Shown here piece after piece: positions 8,349 to 18,189 of a stretch of DNA of 64,000 nucleotides (within the stretch, counting starts at the first letter, position 1; the number at the start of each line of letters is the position of its first letter). A program made the translations under genes and the position numbers. The notes beneath the pieces were generated by a model, which was not told where the DNA came from, did not search any database, and was given only the letters and a program-made list of their open reading frames with translations. This DNA is from Scheffersomyces stipitis CBS 6054 (taxonomy: Eukaryota; Ascomycota; Pichiomycetes; Serinales; Debaryomycetaceae). The stretch lies in NCBI RefSeq assembly GCF_000209165.1, contig NC_009068.1:3038001-3102000 (forward strand). Direction: 5' to 3'.

Positions 8349-11300
8349 TTAAGTCAAGTCATCACCACGACTGAGTCTGTTCTCCAAGTAAGCAATATCT
8401 TCCTTAAGACTGGCCTCTTCCACAGTCTTCACAAGCTCCTTGGTACATTTAGCGATGTCAAAGGAGATACCAGCCAATCTCTGTTTGAAGTTCTTATCAG
8501 CAAATTGTTGGTCGCTCTTTTCTGAGTTTGGTTTGCACAAGATGCTCATACGATGTTCACAGTCTTCCAAGCTCTTGACGACCCAGCTTCCGTGCTCCTT
8601 CAATTGAGCATTACGGGTCTGGTTCATGGACGTGTTTGTAGCTTCAGTCATTTGTGAAATAACTTCAGTGATAGCCTTGGACTTTTCACGCAAGTCTCCT
8701 CTGGTGGAGTTGGGCTTCTTGATAGCAGAAAGCAATGACTGGATAGTAGAGATGACTTGGACGGTCTGATGCTCCAAATAAAGTAAGACTTGCGTCAAAG
8801 TGTTATCAGGATCATCAATGTCGAACAAGTCAACATTGAAAGTAGCAGCAGCCATTGACTTACGGTACTCCTGTCTTTGTCTTGCTTCACTAGTAGCCGA
8901 CATCTCAGAGTCTTCTTCTTCGTAATCAGACTCCTCTTCGTCGTTGTCTTCGTACTTCACACTCTTTGTAGTACTTGGAGTTGGCACAGCTACTACAGTC
9001 TTTGGACTAGAAAGAGCCTTGTTGGTTACTTCTCCAGCTTCTACAGTATCTTGAGACGTCGTTGAAGGAACGTCAACTTCAGAGTCTGCAGATATAGCAA
9101 TATTCTTTAGGGTAGAGTTATCTTCTTCAATTTCTCTAGATGGCGTAGTCTCGGCTGTTGAAGATGTATCTTTGACGATACTACGATCGTTCTTCTCAGC
9201 TTCAAAAGATCCATCTTCAGAGTTAATGGAGTCGTCAGCGTTCTTGTCAGAATCAGTAGCTAATTTCTCACGCAATGTTTGGAAGATTCCCTTCTTGGGA
9301 ACAGCAACCTCCTCCTCTGTCTTTCCAAGTTCAAATGGCTCAGACAAAACCTTCTTGTCTGCTACTTTGAATGGTGAGTCTACATCCAGCTCGAATGAAT
9401 ATCTCGCATTTTTCGAATAAGCCGGACTCAAAGACTTAGTGCTGGCAGAATCGTCAGTTGGACTTTCAAATTGTCTGACTTTATCAAGAATCTTCTTTTT
9501 GATAGGGGTGCTATTAGGCGAGCCTCTGATAACAGCATCATTATTGGCAGACTCGTCCTTATGTTCAAATTTGGACGTCAACTCTGATATGTGAGCACCT
9601 CTTGGACTACCTCTACTTGGAGAAGATTTGACATCATTAGCCTTTAAGGAATCTTCGCGTTTTGGAGATGACTCTTGCTGTTTGGCTCTGAAAGCAGTGA
9701 ATGCATTAGGAATCAATGATTTTAATGATCTAGTTTTTTGAGGCGTACTTAAGTTAGGGTTGGCAATTGGTTCTTCGTCTTCTGTAGATGGATTTGGTTG
9801 CTTTTCAGTTACATTATCTAAGTCTTTCGTGGTGACATCTTGAACAATTGGAGTCTCTTCAACTAATGGCTCGTTATTTTGGATCGATCTGTTTTCAGCT
9901 TGGACTTCATTCTCAGCTTGATGAACTTCATTTTCAGCTTGATTTTCATCTACAACCAACGAGCTTTCTCCAAGAGGCTTTTCAATTGGACTCTCGCGAA
10001 CAATAGGGATATCAATTGACTTCGCTACTGGATCGTTATCGATTTTGCCAACCGGTTCTTCACTTGGAGAACTAAACGATTGCTGATTTTGGATTTCTCG
10101 CAACTTGTTAGCCATGCGCAATGGACGAACTCCGAAATCATCATTAGTTGTTTTTATTTGACGACTTACTTCTGGTGTAGAAGGTTCTATTTTTCTGGTC
10201 TCGGAAGAGCTTTCTCTCAACTTGACAGATGAGACCAAGTCGCAAAGAGAGAAACTGATTTCTCCAACTGCACGTTCAACGATAACCTTTGGAAGAATAG
10301 TCGTATACATGGCATAATACCTTGTGGCAGTAAGACCATAGCTGACGCTTTCTCTGAGAACAACAGAAAACTCGTTAGTGTTTCGTCTCAGATGGTCGCC
10401 TTGGTTTGCAATCTCGTTGGCTATTATCGACAACTTGGAAATCTTGTCAAACAAAGTGTCTGAATCGACATTTTGCTCGTTTAAAGAGATCAAAAAGGAT
10501 TCAATCAAAGACTGTAAATCAGCAACCAACTTAATAGAAAGCAAGCCGCTAGGAGATACAAGAGATGATAGCTTATCTGATGATAAACTTCTCGTGGAGA
10601 TTTTGTTTGATATGGTGTTAGAACGAGCTTCTTCAAACTTCTTTTGCCAGAACTCCAATTCGTTCTTCAATGGAGGAGAATATTTCTGGGAAACAGGCTT
10701 GGGACCCAAATTATCCAACTTGTCGAAGAAAGTGCTGATATCTTTGGCTCTGTTAGCTTTGGTGGTTTCAGGAAGGTCTTCCGAAGCATTCTGGGATAAG
10801 TCTCTAGATATGTTTGGGATACCAGCATTCGATCTAAGAGGAGAATTGCCGACTTCTCTTGTAGAACTCTTCAAGGATTGGTTTTCTAAACGTAAAGAGG
10901 CATTGACGGATTTCAACTTGTTGATCTCTTCTTCATATCCCTGTATATCCAGTGATTTTTCCTTCTCCAAAAGTAAGTTCTTTTCCTGGTGCAATTTATC
11001 AAGATTGTCGTTGACATTTCTGTGTTGAACAAGCAATGATTCGTGGTCTCCTTGAAGCTTTTCGTGTGCTTCGTTAAGTCCATTGTGCTTTTCTTCGAGA
11101 GCTGCCAAGTTTGTAGTCAATTGTGCTATAGTTGACTTCAAGTTTTCATTTTCTTCCCTCAAATTGTGATCGTGATGAACTAAAGAAGCACCAGCAACAC
11201 CTACAGCTGCTACACCAGCACCGGTAGCTACAGCACCAGCAGCCAAACCAGAATCTACTCCAGCACTAGTACTTGAACCACCTATATCTCTAGAATGGCT

Positions 11301-12053
11301 ATGCTCATCTTTATGTGTATGTTCATCTTCATGTTCGCCGTTTTGCTTGTGCTCAAGGTCTTCTGCGTCACTTTCTTCATCACTGGACCAAGTGAGATTG
11401 GCCTTGGTAGGAACTAAGGTTTTCGACTGAATCCCAATTGAATGGTTGTTGGCATCAGTGGCAGTGGAGGCCATGGATGTGTCAATGAGATCTGACTCAT
11501 TGACCGATTTTGGTGTTTCGTGTTCATGTGAAGTATGATCCCTTGATCTGTCGGAAACAGAATTGGTCGTACCCAAATGTGACGAAGAGACACTCTGTTG
11601 ATGGCGGTGGTTATTTTCCTTTTGATGTTGGTGTTGGCTTTGGTGTAGGTTTTGGTTTTGATACTGGTTCTGGGTTTGCAGCAGAGGCGCAAGTTGTTCT
11701 ACGTGTAAATTTCTTCTTTCGATCTCAAACAGGATGTCCAGAACCAAGTCCTTGAATCTGGTCTGAGGCAAGGAAGCAAGCTTCTGACGAGCCTGGTTTC
11801 TCTTGGGGTGGAACTGTGACTTAGGCAACAAGTAGTCTGGTTCGCCTCGAGACTCATCGATACGTCTGCGGAGCTCATCGTACACGTCGGTGCTGAGTTC
11901 TTTGAACTGCGCCAGCGAGAGCTTTAGCAACTTTTCTCTAGCACGAGCAGCACGTGTAGATTGTTTGGCGGCTCTGTTAGACGACGAGTCGTCTGAGATG
12001 TCTAGAAACTGCTTCAACACCTTGTAGTGGTGAATCAAGTCCTTTTCAGCCAT
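8349..12053 (-). CDS. SPA2: Polarisome scaffold Spa2
   Basis: 1234 aa. Two Spa2-homology (SHD/GIT-like) repeats lie at residues about 39-64 and 89-114, of the form REKLLKLSxxQFKELSxDVYDELxRR and RQKLxxLxxxRFKDLVLDILxEIERR. They are followed by a low-complexity linker, a long coiled coil (about 295-400), a central conserved block (about 500-620), and a C-terminal helical region (about 1075-1225) like that of Spa2/Sph1. Spa2 sits at bud tips and hyphal tips, where it docks Bni1, Pea2, Bud6 and MAP-kinase-module proteins. A short internal repeat QAENEV occurs around 9900-9950. MRPL15 lies upstream, as it does next to the Spa2 paralogue SPH1 in S. cerevisiae. Confidence 0.93.
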   Translation of the reverse strand: MAEKDLIHHYKVLKQFLDISDDSSSNRAAKQSTRAARAREKLLKLSLAQFKELSTDVYDELRRRIDESRGEPDYLLPKSQFHPKRNQARQKLASLPQTRFKDLVLDILFEIERRNLHVEQLAPLLQTQNQYQNQNLHQSQHQHQKENNHRHQQSVSSSHLGTTNSVSDRSRDHTSHEHETPKSVNESDLIDTSMASTATDANNHSIGIQSKTLVPTKANLTWSSDEESDAEDLEHKQNGEHEDEHTHKDEHSHSRDIGGSSTSAGVDSGLAAGAVATGAGVAAVGVAGASLVHHDHNLREENENLKSTIAQLTTNLAALEEKHNGLNEAHEKLQGDHESLLVQHRNVNDNLDKLHQEKNLLLEKEKSLDIQGYEEEINKLKSVNASLRLENQSLKSSTREVGNSPLRSNAGIPNISRDLSQNASEDLPETTKANRAKDISTFFDKLDNLGPKPVSQKYSPPLKNELEFWQKKFEEARSNTISNKISTRSLSSDKLSSLVSPSGLLSIKLVADLQSLIESFLISLNEQNVDSDTLFDKISKLSIIANEIANQGDHLRRNTNEFSVVLRESVSYGLTATRYYAMYTTILPKVIVERAVGEISFSLCDLVSSVKLRESSSETRKIEPSTPEVSRQIKTTNDDFGVRPLRMANKLREIQNQQSFSSPSEEPVGKIDNDPVAKSIDIPIVRESPIEKPLGESSLVVDENQAENEVHQAENEVQAENRSIQNNEPLVEETPIVQDVTTKDLDNVTEKQPNPSTEDEEPIANPNLSTPQKTRSLKSLIPNAFTAFRAKQQESSPKREDSLKANDVKSSPSRGSPRGAHISELTSKFEHKDESANNDAVIRGSPNSTPIKKKILDKVRQFESPTDDSASTKSLSPAYSKNARYSFELDVDSPFKVADKKVLSEPFELGKTEEEVAVPKKGIFQTLREKLATDSDKNADDSINSEDGSFEAEKNDRSIVKDTSSTAETTPSREIEEDNSTLKNIAISADSEVDVPSTTSQDTVEAGEVTNKALSSPKTVVAVPTPSTTKSVKYEDNDEEESDYEEEDSEMSATSEARQRQEYRKSMAAATFNVDLFDIDDPDNTLTQVLLYLEHQTVQVISTIQSLLSAIKKPNSTRGDLREKSKAITEVISQMTEATNTSMNQTRNAQLKEHGSWVVKSLEDCEHRMSILCKPNSEKSDQQFADKNFKQRLAGISFDIAKCTKELVKTVEEASLKEDIAYLENRLSRGDDLT

Positions 12054-13673
12054 TGGGGACGAATTGTGGTGGAATAAACAAGACCAATTGGCACGATCAA
12101 TGCCTGAAAAACAAGAAATAGAGCCTCCAAAAAAAGACTGGAGAAAAAAGACTGGCTGAAAAAAAGTGACTGGCTTTTACGAGCTTTATGGGAGCGATTG
12201 GACGAGTACGCGACGCTGAACTCGCAATTTCAACAGATGGAGATAATATACAACAGCCCAGTACCGTCAATTGGTTGGTAGGCAGTGTTGATAACTGGAG
12301 AAAAAGAACGGCACTGAAATTGTTGCCAGGACTTGGATGTAAACTTCCAGAGCCAGTGAGTGCCTGAATGAAATTGATCCAGCGGTCGTGTGCCACGCAA
12401 ACAAAACACAACAAGAAATAAAATTTGCATGAAGACGCGTAGGGGTGGCTTTTGGATTTGGCCAGTTTGCAGGTTGTCTTCACGTGTTTCCCTCGGTTTA
12501 CATCAGGGCCCTGAAATAGACGGGGTGCTACGGCACTCGGAAAGTTCATTGTTCTGGGGCAAAGTTCATTTAGCAATAATGTGGGTATAATAACAATTAG
12601 TTACGATGTTAATGGCGTATAGACAAAGAAATTGAGCTGAACAATGAAGATGAAAAGATTTGCCTAAATAGTGTAGGTGATTTGCAGCCGTTGGACACTG
12701 AGAATGTAGAAAAAGGTGGACAAAAAAGCAAGAGCCGGTGGTCAGTAGGAGATTGACCCTGGGCGTCTACCGTCAGCAGACCCCAATGCTGTTAGCGGTG
12801 GTTCTTGTGTAGTAGTATCTACTTGCCACAATTGCTCTTAGTGAGTATTAATGGTACGATCTCGTAGCCAGAGTTTACTTCCACTGGATCCCCCTGGACC
12901 CTTTTTGTCTGATTTCTCTTTTCGCAGCCATTACTTGGCCCTTTGCCAATCTTCACCCGTTGAATATCTTTCGGTAGAGCACAGATTCCTCGGAATGGGA
13001 CTTCTTGTCGGATTACATCTTGGTTGCAGTTACAGTTTTATTGAACCCCGAACACGCTTTTGGCTGATCCACTTGCAACTTGGTCGCGACGTATGTAGTG
13101 AGCAGCCTCGTTTTCTCTATATGGCTGGCCATAATCGTTTCACAGTACTATTAGGGCTACCACTAGCTCCAAGACAGGGTCTACTGATGTACATCCTCAA
13201 CTCCAATGCAGTATTGCAGCCTTACTCCCGTTCTCTGGCTCCTTTACAGTAATTTAGTTGCCTTGTGAATCAGAAGCTGAATCCGTACCTCTTGAATATG
13301 CTCGATTTCTGTGTTGGTAACAAAAACCCTTTCTGTATCTATCCTGCTTGAACACACAGGCTTTATGGATTTCAATTGTATGGTTCCTACATTCATTCCT
13401 TGTAAAAGTATATTTCAGTGGTAAATCACTCTATGTACAGTGTAGTGGTGTTACTGTAAGGCCAGATAATAGCTCTAACATCGCAACACCTTTGGTTGGA
13501 AACACTGTGAACAGTGTTCCGTGCAATATGTAATGACTAGCCCAATCGGATAACTTGAGCATCCTATGAGGATTAAGGATACAATAAGATATATAGCTGT
13601 AGGAGAAGCATAAGTTTAACGTGCTTTTGTCTTTTCGAAATAGCAATCCTTTTCTTACTCTCTTTCTTTCATT
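12054..13673. other. Intergenic region upstream of SPA2
   Basis: 1.6 kb without a gene I can support. An ACGCGT (MCB-type) box lies near 12434, about 380 bp upstream of the SPA2 ATG. CACGTG occurs near 12482. ATG frames such as 12851-13252 (133 codons) have no recognisable domain or composition. The region may be a long promoter for the cell-cycle-linked SPA2 gene. Confidence 0.55.
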
Positions 13674-14375
13674 CTAATTCTGCTGAGCCTTTTCAACTAC
13701 AGAACTAGTGATGTCTTCGATGGAAGGACTGGCTCCCAATAACTTTTCGGAGATGAACTGTTCGGCGACCTTCTTTCCGTGCACAAACGTCACGGCTCCG
13801 ACCAAGGCATACATCATCTGAGCCGACACCTTCATTTCCCCACTTGTTTCGAATCCGACTCCATAATTATAAGACTTCCAGAACATAGTCAGATTCAAGT
13901 TGTTCGTCCTGGCAAAGATTCCAAGAGACAATCTTCCTGCTAACTCTTTGGCAATTGGTGTGCCCAAGACGTCCAAGTTCTTGCCGTTAATTGCCAATTC
14001 GTTTTGCGAAGGCTTCTCGACAACAAACTTGGCGAAGTACAAGTTCAAGATCTTGGATCCCATGGCACTCAATTTTTCATTGTATGGTTTTATGCCGTTT
14101 CCAAACGACTTGTGGGTCAACACCTGGAGAGCCAAGTCATCGTCTATGGAGTATTTTTCTGTCAAGAAGTCTTTGATATGCTTCAAGTTGGTCTCGGACT
14201 GCTCGTATTTGGCACCTCCTTGGGTTACAAACACTTCCTGGGGATCTCTCTTGAGTCCAGCTACTCTTGGTCCCTTATGTAAGTAAATGTTTCTGACCGA
14301 AAGCTTGCAAACGCTGCTAGAAAGCATGGAACGATTTGCAGCCATGTTCACAACTGCTGCTGGTCGTATGCTCAT
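13674..14375 (-). CDS. MRPL15: Mitochondrial large ribosomal subunit protein mL57 (Mrpl15), RNase III-like fold
   Basis: The 233-aa protein starts with a basic, S/R-rich mitochondrial presequence (residues 1-35). It continues with a single RNase III-like domain (about 65-215), recognisable from LQVLTHKSFGNG and, where the RNase III signature should be, NEKLSAMGSKILN. The acidic residues that bind metal in active RNase III (the E and D of NERLEFLGDA) are missing, so it is a structural ribosomal protein. Length fits mL57 (about 250 aa) better than mL44 (about 390 aa). Adjacency to SPA2 mirrors SPH1-MRPL15 in S. cerevisiae. Confidence 0.82.
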   Translation of the reverse strand: MSIRPAAVVNMAANRSMLSSSVCKLSVRNIYLHKGPRVAGLKRDPQEVFVTQGGAKYEQSETNLKHIKDFLTEKYSIDDDLALQVLTHKSFGNGIKPYNEKLSAMGSKILNLYFAKFVVEKPSQNELAINGKNLDVLGTPIAKELAGRLSLGIFARTNNLNLTMFWKSYNYGVGFETSGEMKVSAQMMYALVGAVTFVHGKKVAEQFISEKLLGASPSIEDITSSVVEKAQQN

Positions 14376-14906
14376 GTTTAACTACTTCTTGTAGGTTTCG
14401 TACTCGTTGAAATTGAAAAGTTAATTCAAGACTGAATCTATACGGTTGTGTCTGTTAAAACTTTTCACTGCTTAAGTAACCGCTTATGTCAGCCTAAGTG
14501 CGACTCTGTAGGGAGCTGGAAAATCAGCTTGAGCGGCCAGACCAAAAGCATGTATTCCTTATATACACACTCTATTAAGTACCAGAGATTACGAATCGGT
14601 TACAGTTCAGAGCTTAAGTATGTACAAGAGACGTTTCTACGAATGCTTCATGCCATAAGTGTCAAGGTGAAAAGTCCACAGCAAGAAAAGTAAGCAATTG
14701 TGGATTTTAATGCTAGTTGTACTCTCTATTTCTCTAATGTAGAGTGAGAAAATACAAGCTAGGCGAGGAAAAAGATTAGTAAGTGCTTACATAACGCATC
14801 TCTTCAGCTAACTGAAAAATGTTTATATGGAGTAGAGCATCGAATCAAGATCAGTATACTTCTTCTAGAGACACCATAAACACATAGTTCTTCTTCATTC
14901 TCAGTG
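14376..14906. other. Divergent intergenic region, MRPL15 / ROK1
   Basis: 531 bp. No RNA gene or motif is clear apart from CTGAAAAATG near 14812, an RRPE-like A/T tract about 95 bp upstream of ROK1. Confidence 0.45.
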
Positions 14907-16583
14907 ATGGATATCTTCCGCATCCTTTCCCGTGGAGCTTCACTCAAGAAAAGCAAAGACGTCACAACAGACTATGCGCTCCCTTCAGCTAAGCAGCAGC
15001 AGTATGAACAGCATAAGGAAGATACCTTACAACACCAAGTAGACAAAGAAATTGACTTCTTCCACACGAAAAAACACAACTCGAGTAAGAGCTTTGACTC
15101 AACAGATTCAAAACACACAAAGGAAGAAAAGAAAGAAAAGAAAGAAGATGAAGAAGCTCCACCTTTAGAGATCCAAACTGTAGAAGACTCCATAAAGCTC
15201 AGGAAAGCCAACCATTCTAAAGTCACAGGTGAAGACATTCCGCTCCCTATTGGCTCATTCCAAGATATGATTGGACGATTCCGTCTCGACAGCAAGCTCT
15301 TGTCGAATTTGCTCGAAGCAGAATTTGTAGAACCTACAGCCATCCAATGTGAATCGCTTCCCATCTCATTATCTGGCAGAGACTTGATCGCATGTGCCCC
15401 TACTGGTTCCGGTAAAACCCTTGCATTTTTAATCCCACTTATCCAGAGCTTACTTGTCAGCTCCAAGGGGCGTCCCAAAAATTATGGTATCACAGGATTG
15501 GTGATATCTCCTACAAATGAATTGGCTATTCAGATCTTTCAGGAATTGCAGATTTTGACCAGAGGAAAGAAATTGAATGTAGCCATCTTGTCAAAACAGT
15601 TGGCTAACAAGCTCAACAATGATATCGTCAAGGCATCTAAATACGACATCATTGTATCTACACCATTGAGACTCATTGATATAGTCAAAAATGAGAAAGT
15701 TGATTTGTCCAAAGTAGAGCAACTTGTTATTGATGAAGCAGATAAGTTGTTCGACCAAGGATTTGTAGAACAAACTGATGATATCTTATCCCATTGCACA
15801 TACACCAAAATAAGAAAGTCAATGTTTTCAGCCACAATTCCTTCTGGAGTAGAAGAAATGGCCCACTCCATCATGAGAGATCCTATCAGAGTCATCATTG
15901 GACGTAAAGAAGCTGCCAGTAACACAATTGACCAAAAGTTGGTATTCACCGGTAGTGAAGAAGGGAAGTTGCTCGCTATCAGACAAATGATTCAGGAGGG
16001 AGAATTTAAGCCCCCCATCATCATCTTCTTGCAATCGATCCACAGAGCAAAGGCATTGTTCCATGAGTTATTGTATGATAAGTTGAACGTAGACGTGATC
16101 CATGCTGAAAGAACACCAAAGCAAAGAGAAGAAGTAATTAAACGGTTCAAGAATGGAGACATCTGGGTGTTGATTACTACTGATGTACTTGCCAGAGGTG
16201 TAGATTTCAAGGGAGTGAATATGGTCATCAACTACGACGTTCCACAGACTGCACAAGCTTATGTGCATAGAATTGGTAGAACGGGTAGAGGTGGTAAAGC
16301 AGGTAGGGCTGTGACATTTTTCACCAAGGAAGATGACCAGGCTGTCAAGCCCATAATCAATGTCATGAAGCAATCAGGCTGTGAAGCAGGTTTCAGTGGA
16401 TGGATGGAGAATATGACAAAGATGTCTAAGAACGAAAAGAAGAAAGTGAAGCACAAGGAAATTGACAGAAAGGACATCAGTACAGTTCCCAAATTGGTGA
16501 AACATAAGAGAAAACAGAGAGAACAGATGATAGAGGCTTCGAAGAAGAGAAAACAAGAAGAGACAAGAAATGCATTACAATAG
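14907..16583 (+). CDS. ROK1: DEAD-box RNA helicase Rok1
   Basis: 558 aa from the ATG at 14907; the GTG just before it is not a eukaryotic start. The N-terminus [12 protein letters not shown] is characteristic of Rok1. Helicase motifs appear in order: Q motif ([10 protein letters not shown]), Walker A APTGSGKT (about 164-171), SPTNELA, DEAD (about 277), SAT (about 307), ARGVDFKG and [10 protein letters not shown] (about 453). A K/R-rich nuclear/nucleolar tail closes the protein. Rok1 unwinds snR30-containing pre-rRNA intermediates during 18S processing. I find no in-frame CTG codon, a sign of the CUG-Ser clade. An RRPE-like tract lies upstream. The gene is convergent with ATP20. Confidence 0.95.
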   Translation: MDIFRILSRGASLKKSKDVTTDYALPSAKQQQYEQHKEDTLQHQVDKEIDFFHTKKHNSSKSFDSTDSKHTKEEKKEKKEDEEAPPLEIQTVEDSIKLRKANHSKVTGEDIPLPIGSFQDMIGRFRLDSKLLSNLLEAEFVEPTAIQCESLPISLSGRDLIACAPTGSGKTLAFLIPLIQSLLVSSKGRPKNYGITGLVISPTNELAIQIFQELQILTRGKKLNVAILSKQLANKLNNDIVKASKYDIIVSTPLRLIDIVKNEKVDLSKVEQLVIDEADKLFDQGFVEQTDDILSHCTYTKIRKSMFSATIPSGVEEMAHSIMRDPIRVIIGRKEAASNTIDQKLVFTGSEEGKLLAIRQMIQEGEFKPPIIIFLQSIHRAKALFHELLYDKLNVDVIHAERTPKQREEVIKRFKNGDIWVLITTDVLARGVDFKGVNMVINYDVPQTAQAYVHRIGRTGRGGKAGRAVTFFTKEDDQAVKPIINVMKQSGCEAGFSGWMENMTKMSKNEKKKVKHKEIDRKDISTVPKLVKHKRKQREQMIEASKKRKQEETRNALQ

Positions 16584-16997
16584 TACCATAGACAATTTAC
16601 ATAGTATACGATTAATAATACAAAAGAATTTCTATAACTCAATGAAGTGTGTATTGCACTTGGAAATAAATATAGAATCGGAAATACTTCTAAGATGAAT
16701 ATGAACGAAGAACAGATGGCCCCATCAAACCTCTAGTCGGAATATACAAGGCATGAAAGAAATCTATAACAATAAAATTTCTTTAGGTTGGTTTAGTTTG
16801 GTTTATTGATTTGTGGTGTATGTGTTTGATTTTGTTTACTATCGTTGTGTAATGTTTGTCCGGCATTTGATTAGCAAATGTCTAAAACAATACTAGGAGA
16901 TGTAGATGATTATGAATATGGCACTGATGGTCGTAGCTTTTGATGTTTAGCTCTTTACGGAAACATCAACTACAACACGAGACTTATTCCTATCAAT
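16584..16997. other. Convergent 3' region, ROK1 / ATP20
   Basis: 414 bp of A/T-rich sequence with TTTGGTTTAGTTTGGTTTA-type runs near 16790. Nothing else stands out. It is presumably the two 3' UTRs and polyadenylation sites. Confidence 0.6.
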
Positions 16998-17369
16998 TTA
17001 GTGGTGACCACCAACAGCTGGGTAGCCAAAAACGTTTCTTCTGCCGATTATTTCACCAACAGAGAAGAAAGCCAACAACTGGGTACCGTAAACAGCAGCC
17101 TTGACAGCGCATTGCTTGCCTGGTCTGAATTTGGCAGCAGATTCAAGGAAAGCCTTTTGCTGAGCTGGAGATTGCACAAACTTGAAGGCGTTTTGGTAGA
17201 AAGTCTGAAATTGTTGTGTGGATGGTGGAGCCAAACCTTCGTTCTTGGAAACTACCTTGCCGATTTCAGCAGTAACCTTACCCCAGTAAAGAGCCCCGCT
17301 AGCGAGCTGGTTGGTCTTGTTTATGGCGCAATTAACGAAGGAGGTAGCTTTGGTGACGATAGCAGACAT
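16998..17369 (-). CDS. ATP20: ATP synthase subunit g (Atp20)
   Basis: 123 aa from the ATG at 17369 (MSAIVTKATSF). The frame continues upstream only through non-ATG codons, so the longer version is not used. The C-terminal membrane segment (about residues 96-118, AAVYGTQLLAFFSVGEIIG) contains the GxxxG motif GEIIG, needed in subunit g for ATP synthase dimerisation. Length fits the family (about 115 aa). It sits in the mitochondrial inner membrane. ATP20 and MCM4 are neighbours in S. cerevisiae and lie 6.5 kb apart here. The last residues are GHH. Confidence 0.88.
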   Translation of the reverse strand: MSAIVTKATSFVNCAINKTNQLASGALYWGKVTAEIGKVVSKNEGLAPPSTQQFQTFYQNAFKFVQSPAQQKAFLESAAKFRPGKQCAVKAAVYGTQLLAFFSVGEIIGRRNVFGYPAVGGHH

Positions 17370-17863
17370 GGCGAAGTTGCGGACGGAATAGGTGGATGTG
17401 TGAAAAGCTACAATGAATATCAAAAACCTCTTGATAAATGAAAAGTGAAAAATTCTGGAAGGAAGTGTCTCAGCCAATAAAACGAGCCTAAACGTAGACT
17501 GCCGAATCGGGCAGTGTGTGTGTGTGAACAGCGCGCACAAAATTTCACACTCTCAATTTGCTCTCCTTCTTGTCTCTCTCATAATCTGTGCGCATCTTGT
17601 TGCAATTATCCTTTTCGCAGCCAAATGGATTAATATGGCCATTTTGCAACTCCTCTCGTTTATTACTTAACGTGCGTCAAAAATAGTAGAATTTTCCTCC
17701 AGCGACTGAAATTCGTTCCTCGGTGACCAACCAACTTCTTCTAATTCTGTCTCCGTGTTCTTTCTATCCGGTGTTTCAATTTGGCCTCTGTTCATTCTGA
17801 CAAATATTAGTAATTTCGCAAGTCTGACAACGCTACATGTTCCAATCCCCTGAACACGGGGAC

Positions 17864-17887
17864 TTCACAAGCCAATTCACAAGCCAA
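17864..17887 (+). repeat. 12-bp tandem duplication TTCACAAGCCAA
   Basis: Two perfect adjacent copies (17864-17875, 17876-17887) lie about 310 bp upstream of the hydrolase gene. Confidence 0.9.
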
Positions 17888-17945
17888 ACCCCGTTTCCAA
17901 GAGACTTTCTCTTGTGGTTACTCAACTCTGGCCTAAACACCATTA

Positions 17946-18001
17946 GTCAGCCGGGCTCATAACCAAATCTAACAAGGTATTTGTCAGCCGGGCTCATAAC
18001 C
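17946..18001 (+). promoter_or_regulatory. Two copies of GTCAGCCGGGCTCATAACC upstream of the hydrolase
   Basis: The same 19 bases occur at 17946-17964 and 17983-18001, spaced 37 bp start to start. They lie 190-245 bp upstream of the hydrolase ATG. The core CAGCCGGGCT contains CCGGG, a GC-rich island in A/T-rich surroundings. Perfect identity suggests paired activator sites or a recent duplication. Confidence 0.5.
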
Positions 18002-18189
18002 TGCTGACAATGGGTGCAAAATGGAGTTGACTAACGCAAGCTGAATTAGAGTACCAACTCAACATTCATTCCCCTTGTGAAATAGCAGTTGTATCAAGCC
18101 AAAACATATAAATATGTCTTCACTTTTCGAGAAAAGTAAGAGTCTTTCTACGTAATCAGTATCCCTACTAAACCAACATAAATAACAAT

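Larger units (their letters stand above)
17370..18189. other. Divergent intergenic region, ATP20 / hydrolase
   Basis: 820 bp. Besides two sets of short direct repeats (listed separately) I see a T/C-rich tract (17535-17600) just upstream of ATP20 and no RNA gene. Confidence 0.55.

Noticed and set aside
12097..12576. 159-codon minus-strand frame
   Set aside because: Overlaps the SPA2 promoter, and the translation looks like random sequence with many C, F and S.
12851..13252. 133-codon ATG frame upstream of SPA2
   Set aside because: No domain, no recognisable composition or neighbour logic; a frame of this length is expected by chance in 1.6 kb with fairly high GC.
17370..17540. 57-codon N-terminal extension of ATP20
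   Set aside because: Begins at TTG, and the family start is the internal MSAIVTK.
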